NCBI GenBank assembly: GCA_933228895.1
Contig: OW121852.1
Coordinates: 61,918,872 to 61,982,871, forward strand
Length of the DNA: 64,000 bases
Reading direction: 5' to 3'
DNA from: Platycnemis pennipes
Taxonomy: Eukaryota; Arthropoda; Insecta; Odonata; Platycnemididae
Within the stretch, counting starts at the first letter, position 1, and the number at the start of each line of letters is the position of its first letter. The notes beneath the pieces were generated by a model that ran no database searches, was not told where the DNA came from, and saw nothing but the letters and a program-made list of their open reading frames with translations. The translations under genes were made by a program, and so were the position numbers. Below, in pieces: positions 45,386 to 55,169 of this stretch.

Positions 45386-46699
45386 GTCGAGGCGGGGAAG
45401 AATTTGATGTACATCTAAACTTACCTTAACTGGTAATTTCAAGTAATTGTAAGGAACCTTTTGGTTACTAAAAACGACCTTACCGCTTTGGCTAGGAGGG
45501 CTGTATTTGAGAGGAAAGCAAAAAGAATTAACTGTCAAAGTAAACCTATATGAGATAAATAAACAAAGACATTGAGAATGTGAAGGAGAAGATTTGAGAT
45601 TATTTGAAGACAGTAGTCGATATAGGAATGGAGTGGAGGACTATGTCAAAAGTCACAGGGGCGATGACCTATGGTAGTTATAATTGAGTACAATACTCGA
45701 TATTGTTATTATAGCCAGGGGTGTGTTGTGAATACAGCAAAAATTATCACTTTGGGTATTTTGAGATCGCTCTAAATTCTGTCAATCATCAGCACTCCTT
45801 TGCCAGTGAAGTAGATAACTTGCTATGGCGACGGATTCAGCGATTTTGGACATTCGGCGAATCATCGGAAGACGTCGCCGCCATTCGGTCGTGGTTGTAC
45901 GCCCATGAGATTTTACGGTGGAGGGAACCTGGTAGAGAATTTTTTGGAAAGATGTAAAGATACGCAGTGCGGCGTTCGGAGGAATAGGGCCAAAGATTGG
46001 TTGGAATGGGATTCTGGTTGACGTTAAGGGGAAGGGGGAGGAGGGGAAGAGATTTCCCCCCCGAATGTTCGGGGACAATGGAGCGAAGGCGTGGGGGAAA
46101 ATGAATGAGGAAGATAAGGTAAACGGAAAAATGGGATGTCGGATTTGGGAGTGGGGAGGAAAAGCTGAAGAGACGAATGGTTAAGAGAAGCGGTATGGAA
46201 ACATATATTCGCGCCAGTTTACTTCAAAATGTCCCGGAGCTGAGGCCCCTTACAGGATTGAAGGCGGTACCAGGGTATATGGAAGATCCCATGGAAATTC
46301 ACATTTCTAGAATACTGAGGGAATAGCAGGAAAGGTCTAAATAATATGAGAGATGTGTGAATCGTACCCAGAATCCTTGAAAACTGGGCTTGAAACAATG
46401 ACATAGTGATAGTATACAATACTCAAATCTTCAAGTTCATATCCCCAACGGTATTTGGCTCTGATATAGATTTGTATAAAGCAGTGCAATGGCGTGTGTA
46501 GGGAGGTAGGAAGGAAATGTTCAAGTTCCAATGACGAGTTCCCTGTTGAAGTAACTGATAATGCCAAAGCCTACTATTTGAATTCTGGGAACACTTTGTT
46601 GGGAACAATAATATAATAGGAGTTTTATTCTACAGTTTCTATTGTCATCGTACTGTAAAAAGTTTAGGAAAATTTCATCGAATAATCATTTTTTTCAAA
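45386..46699. other. no gene recognised
   Basis: Small frames at 45721-46078 on both strands match nothing. Confidence 0.35.
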
Positions 46700-46770
46700 A
46701 GCATACATGGTTGTTTTCAAGTCTGTTTCTGCGCTAATAGGCGCTTCAAACCGGGAGGAAAGGCAAAAGG
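46700..46770 (-). repeat. SINE 3' tail, main family
   Basis: The minus-strand TTTCCTCCCGGTTTGAAGCG then CCTATTAGCGCAGAAACAGA matches the SINE tail at 42045-42085 (CTCCCGGTATGAAGCGCC, TTAGTGCGGAAACAG). Confidence 0.65.
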
Positions 46771-46929
46771 ATGGGAAATGGAAGAGAAAGGTATATGATA
46801 TACCATGTATTGATGATGACAGAGGCATAACTACTTATCCACTTACCGGACCGAAGAATATGTATGCTGTGAGAGGTTCACCAGTAATTCCAGATGTTAG
46901 AATATCTTTCCCTTGGTAATTAAATCCAT

Positions 46930-47560
46930 GCTTGATCAGCTCTTCCCCAACATCTTTATTCACCAACCTCGGGAGCACCATCACCTGGGATGGAATAAGT
47001 ACGGACAGACATCAAGCGTCGAATAGCCCAAGCTAAGACGCCATTCATGGCCAAAAGGCCACTACTCTGCTCGGAGAGCATAAGACTGGAGACAAGGAAA
47101 CAGTACGTGAAAACATTCGTGTGGGCAGTGGCACTCTACGGATCAGAAGCATGGGCCATTGAAAAAACTGACCTGAAAAGAATAGAAGCCTTCGAGACCT
47201 GGTGCTGGAGAAGGATGCTGAAGATCAAATGGACGGATAGGGTGAGAAACGAGGAGGTATACGGAAGAATTGGAGAAGAAAGAGCACTGTGGAGCAGCAT
47301 ACACCAAAGATGAACACGTTGGGTTGGCCATGTCATGATACACAACAAATACGTGGGAAGCGTAATGGAGGGAAAAATTGAAGGGAAAGTCCCCAGAGGA
47401 AGACCAAGAGACAAGTACTTGGGGCAAGTCAAGAAGGATACGGGGAAGAAGAACCATAGGGAAATGAAGGAACTGGCATGGGATAGGGAGAAATGGAGGG
47501 CTGCAGTATACCAAACCTAGGATTGTAATACTTAGTAATAATAGTAATCCAAACCGGGGT
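46930..47560 (+). pseudogene. non-LTR retrotransposon 3' end, best-preserved copy
   Basis: Begins [17 protein letters not shown], shifts frame near 47005, then reads [60 protein letters not shown] and EEVYGRIGEERALW. An in-frame TGA at about 47311-47313 precedes TRWVGHVMIHNKYVGS, VMEGKIEGKVPRGRPRDKYL and a terminal ELAWDREKWRAAVYQT ending at 47520. An AATAATAGTAAT tail follows. This is the C-terminal domain after the reverse transcriptase of an arthropod LINE. The 5' end (endonuclease and RT core) is missing. One stop and one frameshift make it inactive, but it is much less decayed than its relatives in the window. Confidence 0.88.
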
Positions 47561-48918
47561 TTATTGAGGATTTTTCTTTTTTCTTTTTCTTCTGACAATT
47601 TTAAACTCGCTTGCGGAGCATAAAGGCCTATATCTTACAGTGCCATCTTACCACCCTTTTCGATAATTCATAGGGGACTTTGGCTTTCTTGAAGCCCAAA
47701 TTCACCTCTCGAATGCCAATAATGATAAGCGCAATGGCGACTTGGAGCTTGTTTCCATGGATAAAATAAAATCCTAAATAATTACATCTGCTATCAGGAG
47801 TCCTGGGTAGCGTAGAGCTAAAAATCTGAAATGTTTTCTTTTTTTTCGTCGTGTGCAATCTGTGCTTTCTTAATTTCTTCAGCAGCTACTGCTATGTACT
47901 ATCAATATTCCTTCTACCCAATTGTAGTTGATTTTGGTTGGACCCGTTTTTATGAACAACTTTTAATCAAATTCTTTAATTCCTGAAGCATTTAGTTGGT
48001 TGCAGCTCGGGATGATCTCGATGCTGCTTTCATTGAGCATGAGAGTAATCGTTGAATGTTACTGGGATGGCAATTTCGACTCGCTCAATGAGATGTGAAA
48101 GCAGTTCGCGGCGTTAGAAAAAAGTTCTATCGGTACTTATATTTACTCCCGTTATCTCGCACGTACCCCAGTCAAGAGTCTGGTCCCCTTTTCTATTTCG
48201 ACGTCCGCTTCCGCGGATGAAAACCCCTGATTCGCCGGCTTTGGGAGTGCTTTCGCATTCGTCGCACGGAAAATTGAATTAAAAGAAAAAAAAAAAACTC
48301 GGCGCCCGGCTCGGGTCCAATTAGGTCGGCATGTCACGCGAGGGATGACTTCACTGCCCGTAATGAAATTGAGTCTTGGGTGGTTGTGTTTGTCGTTTGA
48401 ATTCCGATTTCTGGTGTCTCCCGACGGAGGGTGCAGTCGGTGGCGGCCGACGCGAGTGCATTAGCCGCGACAAATGACTTCATCCTCCTAGGAAATGCCG
48501 ATTGCATAAATGGAAACGGTAGCGAATGAAATTAGGTTTCAAAGCTTCTGACTGTGGTGCAGAGTCACGTTCCTCCACTGAATGGTCTCGCGGATATCCG
48601 CGCGATTTCATCGCCACGTGCTTTTCCTCGGAGTGTCCACGAACCCGTGGTCTTCCGGTTAGGTGGCAGCAGCATGCGTTTGTCTGATCCATCTCTATTA
48701 AGAAATCATTGGGAAATTCCACAGTTTCGGGTTGTTACCCGAGAGATTTCCAATGACTGTGTTGCATTGGCCGATTTCAACAATTGGCAAAGCGAAACCC
48801 GAATCGTCTGGCACAGGCGAGGGTTGAATGGAAATTAGGGCAGAAGAGTGTGAATGAGCGCGGATGAAAGAGTGCGATAGGGTAACATTCACATTGCAAT
48901 GCTATGAGTACATAACAA
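47561..48918. other. no gene recognised; CpG-rich 48150-48760
   Basis: A minus-strand 76-codon frame at 47628-47858 and plus/minus frames at 48480-48838 are unfamiliar. 48150-48480 contains CpG-rich sequence and an A13 run near 48283. Confidence 0.35.
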
Positions 48919-49057
48919 TTATGTCGATTAATCGATATTTCGATGTTAACCGAAGCATCGAAATTCAATGTCGTTTCTCGGTGCAGTATCGTATCACGTA
49001 GCTTCCAGCCGTGAAATATTATATCGACGCTCGATATAATATTTCACGTCGACATAA
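48919..49057. repeat. 139-bp nested foldback (MITE-like)
   Basis: Outer 9-bp inverted repeat TTATGTCGA (48919-48927 / 49049-49057). Inside it are ATTTCGATG (48937-48945) inverted at 48956-48964 and a perfect 18-bp inverted repeat at 49010-49027 / 49031-49048 with a 3-base spacer. TCGA/CGAT words dominate. No coding sequence. The nested arrangement suggests a small foldback transposon. Confidence 0.7.
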
Positions 49058-49489
49058 CAGTTTCACATATCACTCAAAGCGTTGATCGTATACTTTTCTT
49101 GTATTGATTTTACATGGCATATCATGCCATAAAATTTCAATTCATCCATGAGATTTTTGTAAATAGCGGTAAGGAATAGAGTAATTAACAGTACACCATT
49201 GGCATTTGGTAACTATGATTTGGAATGTTAAGTGCATCGTGAAGATCGGAATAGGTTGTAAAGGATCGGCATTAGGATTGCATTTGTGAAATAAGTCTAC
49301 AAGAATTCGGTTGGGGATTGATATTAGGCTGCATGGGTATTACCTCGTACGAGAGAACTAAGGGGAAGTGACGTTATAAAAAAGTGGATATTAACCCTGT
49401 CATTTACCATTAATCAAGTGGAGCAATTTAGCTACTTAGATACTAATGTTAACTGCACCCCTGCCAAATGGAAATTATTAATGCATTTA

Positions 49490-49705
49490 TTTTAGCTGAA
49501 TACCTTACCAATGAATAATTGCTATATTCCTACTTAGTTACAAATCAATTAGTCGCTTGTGCCACCAGGATCCAATGCTAACTTGTTTCTCTAAAGAAGC
49601 AGTAATAGAGGTCTACTAGTTGCTAGGCTTGGATGTTCGGTCGATATTCACCTCCTGCCACACACCCTTGAGGTGACTAGCAGGGAATTTCCTAAAAGTA
49701 GGTGA
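49490..49705 (-). repeat. hairpin repeat family, copy o
   Basis: The minus strand reads AATTCCCTGCTAGTCACCTC, AAGGGTGTGTGGCAGGAGGT, GAATATCGACCGAACATCC, with AT-rich body extending to lower coordinates. The stem CCCTGC/GGCAGG and CACC/GGTG are retained. Confidence 0.75.
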
Positions 49706-50329
49706 AACTATGGCTGGTGAGTACCATGGGAAGTATTTTAATGTCACTCGAAACGTAACCTAGCTGGTAGAATAGCATACATTTAAGGTTAACATTTCGA
49801 TCTTTCCTATATACCCTTGCATCGCGAACGATAGATCGAAATATCGCGCGGCCCTCGCGAAACAGGGAGGGATTGGGATACGTTAGTAGGCGGGAGGTAG
49901 ATAGAGCGGGGATTTTTGAGAGAGAGGGTGAGGTGAGGAATGGAAATGTACGTACCCATGAAAAAGGGATGGTGGAAGAAAAATCATCGCACGGAAGCGT
50001 TCGTGGGTGTTTTTTTAAAATAAATATATATATTTCGGAGGCGCGGCGCGGTCGGAACTTCTTTTCCCCCACCCCGGTATTTGAGAAATGCGAGCAGTTT
50101 TTCAAAAAAGTTTTCGTGCCTTGAATTAGGGGCAGGGATGGGCTTGGGTGGAGGAAGATAGGGGAGCGAAGGTGAAACTTCACTCCGAAAACCTTCAGAG
50201 AGGTACTAGTAGGACGGGCGAAAACGGTGTCCCACAGGTCGAATCTTACGGAGGAATGCAGGCAAAGGAATTATCACGTGATACCAGTTGAAAACAACAA
50301 TGCACTAAATACGAAATATACGGAACTGA

Positions 50330-50632
50330 ATTAAGTACTTCAGAGCAAGTGTAATACCTACCTGGGAGTCACACTAACCACCAAACTCACTTGGGGACTA
50401 CATATACATACATACATTTAAACAATTTGTGGATTCGCCTTAAAGGAACTTGGATTCATTACGCGGTAGTGGAAAAATGGAACGCAACATTTAAGTAGAG
50501 TACTTAATTCACGTTAGTTAGCCCAAAAGTGGAATATGCCTACCTACAGTGTTTGGCAGAGTTTGATAGGAAGGATGAGGCTAAAGTCAGAAGGGATCGG
50601 CTAAATATTTGAACAATTGTTATGATGCGTTG
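50330..50632 (+). pseudogene. Jockey/CR1-like non-LTR reverse transcriptase C-terminal relic
   Basis: Plus strand reads NTYLGVTLTTKLTWGLHI, a stop, then ICGFALKELGFITR, and after a frameshift VSPKVEYAYLQCLAEFDRK followed by AKVRRDRLNI. These match the YLGVTLTSKLTWNTHI, KALKKLGFLRR, LVRPKLEYASSVWDP and KLEKVQRRAARFI signatures downstream of the RT active site in Jockey/CR1-type elements. It is a different LINE lineage from the other relics here. Stops and one frameshift show it is dead. Confidence 0.75.
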
Positions 50633-50653
50633 GTAAGTTGTAATATTTTTGGT

Positions 50654-50737
50654 AAATGTGAACCAAAGGGTGACACTTTTCAAAACTTTTTCCTGCAAAA
50701 ATTTTTTTGGAAAAGTTTCACTCTTTGGTTCACATTT
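50654..50737. repeat. 84-nt hairpin, 28-bp arms
   Basis: 50654-50681 is the inverse of 50710-50737 with two mismatches (26 of 28 pairs), with a 28-nt loop. Shared block: AAATGTGAACCAAAG on the left arm. The size is like a pre-miRNA or a very short foldback element. It lies just after the LINE relic. Confidence 0.8.
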
Positions 50738-51023
50738 GTCTAATTACACCTTATCCCGCTACAAGGGTAAGCCCTTCTACTTACGTACGTTTTGAGCTAT
50801 TTATCTGACATTTAGCCAATTTTCTAGTGCTATTGTACGCCGTGTTTCAGGAACTTGGTTGGCGAAAGCCAAGATCCCTCCCGAGACTACCATCCTTTGT
50901 GTACAGGCGTTCCTGCAGGACATTCTTGTCAGGGCTCGCAATTTATTCGGAATGTATTTCTGTGCAATGAAAGAACGCCTTTCTAATAAAACCCCCAACC
51001 CGAGCATGGAGATGTCTGAAATC

Positions 51024-51095
51024 ATGTAATGAATACGTGCTAGTCGTGCATGAACCTGCCAGGTGTGACCAATTCGCTAAAATCTACGATGTAAT
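51024..51095 (+). repeat. dispersed repeat, pair member 2 (with 9490-9562)
   Basis: TGAATACGTGCTAGTCGTGC, ATGAACCTGCCAGG, GACCAATTCGCTAAAATCTA, TAATATATTTT match the 9490 copy in order, with a small insertion. Same orientation. Confidence 0.55.
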
Positions 51096-51489
51096 ATATT
51101 TTGTATTGCGCAGTAAAGAACGTGTTGCAATGCAATAATTATCATACCAATTATGCTTAAACCAGTCAAAATCTCTGGCCTTTCTTAAGCTGCTGACCAC
51201 CCTTGCATTTTCCAAATTTGCTATGGCAAAATCCTCTCCCGAAAACTTCTCGGAAAAATATTGAATTTTATTCACAATGAAGTAGATAAGTTGGGCACGT
51301 ATTCTCATTTGTAGCTGCAACTATATAATATACGACATCTTTTTATCGTAACGACTTGCGCCTCCTTGAAGAATCTTTTGCTCCCCTTCTTAAGAACCAC
51401 TTATCAAAATTCCATTACTGTATGCCGTCAGTAAATGTGTTGAATTAAGGTTAAAAGAATCGATCACTCGGTCGAACCATTGTAAGTTA
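51096..51489. other. nothing recognised
   Basis: A minus-strand 78-codon frame at 51084-51320 is unfamiliar. Confidence 0.35.
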
Positions 51490-51715
51490 AAGAAAAGCAA
51501 GGCACCTTACCTTCCTTGTTTTTTTCTGTTGTATACTTCAGGTCAAAATACCTCTTCGTATTATCCAAAATACCTATTCTTTTCCTACCTCTTGCTTGAT
51601 TACCGACCATTCTACTTTCAATCTCGGCCTTCAGTGATCCATTGTCCCTAATTACTTATTCCCGCTCACCCATTTTATCTTCTCCAAATTTACGACTACA
51701 ACTTTCTAAACTGTT
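51490..51715 (-). pseudogene. non-LTR retrotransposon C-terminal relic
   Basis: The minus strand reads GSLKAEIESRMVGNQARGRK then RIGILDNTKRYFDLKYTTE, a clear though diverged version of LLKTVLEGRMEGKRGRGRPR and MLDDIK. Upstream CCRVWWNSLESC may be the RRM block. Decayed; no RT core. Confidence 0.5.
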
Positions 51716-52085
51716 CCACCACACTCGACAACACTTCATCATTCTTTCTTCCTCTTGTCGACAGAGACGAAGTTTATGGCCGTGGTGTCGAAGGAGAGAA
51801 AGTTGGTTAAGTTGGAATTAGGAGGAACAGAGTGAGTGGAAGGAACAAGAAATAAAGGGCGAGGGTCTTTTAAAAGGTCTTGATGTAGGGAAATGTTTGC
51901 AGCGAGTCAGGCAAGGACATACATGTTCATCAGTTGATCAATACTAATCTATTCTATGATATAAAAAGGTAAGTACTCCATTATCGACCTTATTTACAAA
52001 GTTAATTTTTGTTTATTTTGTCAACGGTTGGTCAAAGTCTTGACGACATTAATGGTTTTGTATTGTTGTGCACAAAATAATGGAC

Positions 52086-52088
52086 TAA
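52086..52088 (+). repeat. target-site duplication TAA (left)
   Basis: TAA directly abuts the left terminal repeat and is repeated at 56715-56717. PIF/Harbinger elements duplicate a 3-bp TWA target. Confidence 0.85.
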
Positions 52089-52101
52089 TGGCCGGTTGCA
52101 C
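52089..52101 (+). repeat. Harbinger left terminal inverted repeat
   Basis: TGGCCGGTTGCAC, exact inverse of 56702-56714. Looser similarity continues inward for about 35 bp (TATGTATTC, CTATGAG). Confidence 0.95.
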
Positions 52102-52128
52102 TAAACTTCCACTATGTATTCGATAGCT

Positions 52129-52160
52129 ATGAGTTCCATAAACTTATGGAGCCCATAGCG
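52129..52160. repeat. left subterminal palindromic sites
   Basis: CTATGAGTTCCATAAACTTA then TGGAGCCCATAG forms an internal inverted arrangement. The ATGAGTTCCAT word is the same as the ATGGAACTCAT sites at the right end, read on the other strand. These are likely binding sites for the transposase or the Myb-like protein, by analogy with other Harbingers. Confidence 0.6.
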
Positions 52161-52336
52161 TTTTTCGGGTTGCAAGAAACAATCGGGCTCATAAACAATC
52201 TCTCGATAGCTATTGCTTAGAGCACGAAGTACAACAAACTGCCACAAGATGACACTACAGTCGCACCGTTGGAGATAAATATATTTGACGAGGGAAAGTT
52301 CAAAACGGTTCAAAATACGATAAGAAGAGGTGCATA

Positions 52337-52589
52337 ATGGCGAAGCGAGGAAAAAATTTCATTGAATTCGAGAGAAATATCATTGTAGAACTGGTGGGAG
52401 AAAAACGACAAATAGTGGAAAATAAAAGGACGGATGCCGTTTTCTTAAAAGAAAAAATGGCAGCATGGGAGGAAATCACAGCGAGGTACAATGCTCTCAG
52501 CCAAACGGGAACAAGAACGAGTAAACAGCTTCATGCATTGTATAATTTTTTTAAAGAAAAAGGCTCGCAGTGATCAACATGATGATCGG
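52337..52589 (+). CDS. Myb/SANT-like DNA-binding protein of Harbinger, exon 1 (frameshifted)
   Basis: Starts ATGGCGAAGCGAGG and encodes MAKRGKNFIEFERNIIVELV, a basic Myb/SANT-like trihelical domain with a conserved tryptophan (AAWEEITARYNAL) and RTSKQLHALY. Such proteins accompany the Harbinger transposase, bind the element's ends and help nuclear import in studied members. The literal frame stops at 52571-52573. Removing one base from the T7 run (52546-52552) or A5 run (52557-52561) gives a family-like continuation, KKKARSDQHDDR, reaching a GTAAAT donor at 52590 in phase 0. So this copy has a 1-base homopolymer insertion or a sequencing error. Exon 2 joins at 52682. Confidence 0.75.
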
Positions 52590-52681
52590 GTAAATTTCAT
52601 CCTCGTATGATATAATACTCTTCAACATAAAAATGATTTAATGTTTTAATGAGATATAATTAAAAATGACCTCTCCATTAG

Positions 52682-52820
52682 GTTGAATTATATAAAACTG
52701 GTGGAGGGAGTTTTAAAAATAAACTAGACAGTACTGGGGAGAAAATAATTTCAATGTTGGCGCCGCAATTTAAACCTTTGGTAAATGTATATGATTCCAG
52801 TTCAAATTTTTATGGAGAAG
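52682..52820 (+). CDS. Harbinger Myb-like protein, exon 2
   Basis: Preceded by ATTAG (acceptor at 52680-52681) and followed by GGTAATT (donor at 52821). It encodes VELYKTGGGSFKNKLDSTGE then KIISMLAPQFKPLVNVYDSS and NFYGE. The YKTGGG motif right after a splice junction is characteristic of this Myb-like family. Phase 0 at the 5' side and phase 1 at the 3' side fit exons 1 and 3 exactly. No interruptions. The intron sizes would be 92 and 176 bp. Confidence 0.75.
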
Positions 52821-52996
52821 GTAATTTGTACTTTTTCTATTGGTGGTCAATCTATGATTCTCCAAAATCTAAATGCTCTCGATGATATTAAACTTCACTA
52901 CTTATGCTCAGTGCAACGAGAAAAAGTAAATTAATATTAACGATGACATTTAACTTTATACTTCTGTTATTGTTATATAAATGTCAATTATTGTAG

Positions 52997-53502
52997 GAAG
53001 CACAGAAATAACTGTTGAAAACTCACAAGAAAGTGAGCATCCAAATTTGGAAATGAACCGGCCCGAAGTCATAGAGCATTCTATGCAGCAGGAAATTAAC
53101 TGTCAAAATGAACATCATAGTACACCTCTGCCCACCAAAATAGTCCACACTAGCCCTCGAAAGAAAAATGCCATGAACAAAAAGAAGTGTGCAACAACAT
53201 CTGCCACAAGCTTGCAACAAATCAGCAATTCAGTAAAAAAACGAAAGCTCGCAAAAAATTCTCTAGAGAAAGAAATCCATGTAAAAAAATGTAAACTGCT
53301 GGATACAGAGCAAGAGATAAAGGAAGAAATTTTAAGGAGAACGTCAAGTATTATGGAGAAGGAGGAAAAATTGAAAGATTTGGAAATACAGATAAAAGAA
53401 TATGAGCTAAGATGCAGAGTGATTGAACTTGATAAGAAGAAGTTTGAATTAAACAGCATGAAACAAAACCAGCAAGAATATGTTCAGTATGAAGAATTTT
53501 GA
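52997..53502 (+). CDS. Harbinger Myb-like protein, exon 3
   Basis: The acceptor ATTGTAG ends at 52996, and the phase-1 join restores a glycine codon and continues STEITVENSQESEHPNLEMN. The middle is basic (SPRKKNAMNKKKC, VKKRKLAKN), likely a nuclear localisation signal. The C-terminus from about KCKLLDTEQEIKEEI to VIELDKKKFELN is a coiled coil, presumably for dimerisation or contact with the transposase. The stop TGA is at 53500-53502. AATAAA signals follow at 53556 and 53584. An ATG at 52981 lies in the intron, so the apparent start there is not the true one. The exon is intact. Confidence 0.75.
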
Positions 53503-53555
53503 TCAGACATTTATTTTTACTCTGATAAGTATATTTTTGTTCACAATGGCTGAAT

Positions 53556-53589
53556 AATAAAATGCCTAATGTTATAAGTTTTCAATAAA
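53556..53589 (+). terminator. two AATAAA polyadenylation signals
   Basis: AATAAA at 53556-53561 and 53584-53589, 54 and 82 bp after the Myb-like stop codon. A reverse-strand AATAAA (TTTATT at 53610-53615) could serve the converging transposase, but it is about 500 bp from that stop. Confidence 0.6.
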
Positions 53590-54125
53590 ACGATTGATTA
53601 GTGTAATATTTTATTTGAATGCTTGAGAGAAAGCACCTTAATTATAAGGGAACACCAGGCATACATGAACTCACAAAACAAAGGAACAATTAGCAATGTG
53701 TTCCAAGATATTTATAAAATTTTCAAGTAAAATGACATTAAATTGGGATTATTTCAAAGTTTAAAGGAAAAAGGTTCAACTGTTGGCATATTTTCTAACA
53801 TTGAATTTCTGTACAGGCTGATGATTTCGGACTTCATTTAGTAATTAGTCAAAATCACAAAGAAGAAACAGCCACTGCGTTACTTTTTTTTTAATTTCAT
53901 GAAATAAATGATTAATGCATCAAAAGAAATCTATATTATCATACATTAAGAGGAGGCCCATGCCTCATTATAAAAGTAATCAAGATTTAAATAGTATCTA
54001 AGTGAAATTGGATTCTCATGAAGTCTTTCTTCCATACTCCATAAAAGGCATACAATATTTTTAGATACTATAATTATCTAGTTATAAAAATAAATTCTAG
54101 AACTGGAAGTAACTACATGAAATAA

Positions 54126-55169
54126 TTAATTGAAATATGTCTCAATCAGTGTATTTCTTATAGCATTCCCAAGGACATCAGGGTGTTCTTCTATCATTAT
54201 TTCACCTGCCTCCTCAAAATTAGTCTCATCGCCCAAATTACTGCCAGCCATTATAGCCATGTTGTTTAACACAGCAGTTGCCACAATTACTGCCAAAGTC
54301 AAATTTATGTGGGTACGCATTCCCAAGGATAAGCAAGGGAACCTTCTTTTCCACACCCCTATGGCTCTCTCAACTGTATTTCTAGTTTTAATGTGGGAGG
54401 CATTAAATCTCTGTTCTGCAGCAGTAGCCGGATTTAATAAAGGAGTCATTAAATAAGGCCTGCAGGGATATGCACTATCTCCTAACAAGTAACCACTACC
54501 TAACTCCTTAGCCTCTAGGTGAGCACGAAGATGTGATGAATTGAATATTGAACTATCATGTGTAGATCCTGGCCAACGTGAAACAATATCAATAATTTTT
54601 AATTCAGCATCACATACTACTTGGGCATTAATGGAAAAATATCCTTTCCTATTCCTGTACAATTCACCATGCTCACCCCCAGGAGACTGGATAGGAATAT
54701 GCGTGCCATCAATACAACCAAGGACTGATGGAAATCTTGCAATGCTGAAAAATTTTGTTTTAATGCTGACTAAATGTTCATCCTTGGGCATACAAATATA
54801 CTGTGGCCATAGAAGGGCTATGTGGTGGGTAACTCTTTTGATTATGCGACAGACTGTAGATTAATGGACTCGAAAAGTGTCACCAACGACCATTTGAAAT
54901 GTTCCTGTGGCATAAAATCTGAGAGTAATAAGCAACTGATTGATAGCAGTAGTAGGCTTGCTCCTTTTGGAGATTAAATTATTTTAAAATTTCTGTAGAA
55001 TATCCATAACAAGGTACTTGGGTAATCTGAATCGTTCCTTGAATTCTGATTCATTATAAAGATTGAAAGGATCTAATTGCTCTCGGAAAATCCTCATTCC
55101 TGGAACATTTCTTAATACATTCATTATTTCTTCATCTGAAGAAGTGGATGATGCTTCACTCAGATCCAT
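54126..55169 (-). pseudogene. HARBI1-like DDE transposase with two in-frame stops
   Basis: The frame from ATG at 55169 to the stop at 54126 is 347 codons, the usual size for Harbinger transposases (about 350). The N-terminus is acidic/serine-rich (MDLSEASSTSSDEEIMNVL) then FKERFRLPKYLVMDIL. A helix-turn-helix-like middle includes LRFYATGTFQMVVGD and STVCRIIKRV. The DDE_Tnp_4 domain contains GCIDGTH (first Asp), WPGSTHDS, GDSAYPCRPYLMTP (second Asp) and NTVERAIGVWKRRFP (Glu). The second Asp and the Glu are 35 residues apart. TAA codons at 54984-54986 and 54861-54863 interrupt the N-terminal third; the catalytic part (221 residues from 54791) is open. No intron consensus removes the stops. It cuts and joins element ends in the nucleus in active relatives. 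Confidence 0.92.

Noticed and set aside
52981..53502. Independent gene starting at the ATG at 52981
   Set aside because: The ATG lies in an intron just before an acceptor site; the exon joins in phase to the Myb-like exons upstream.
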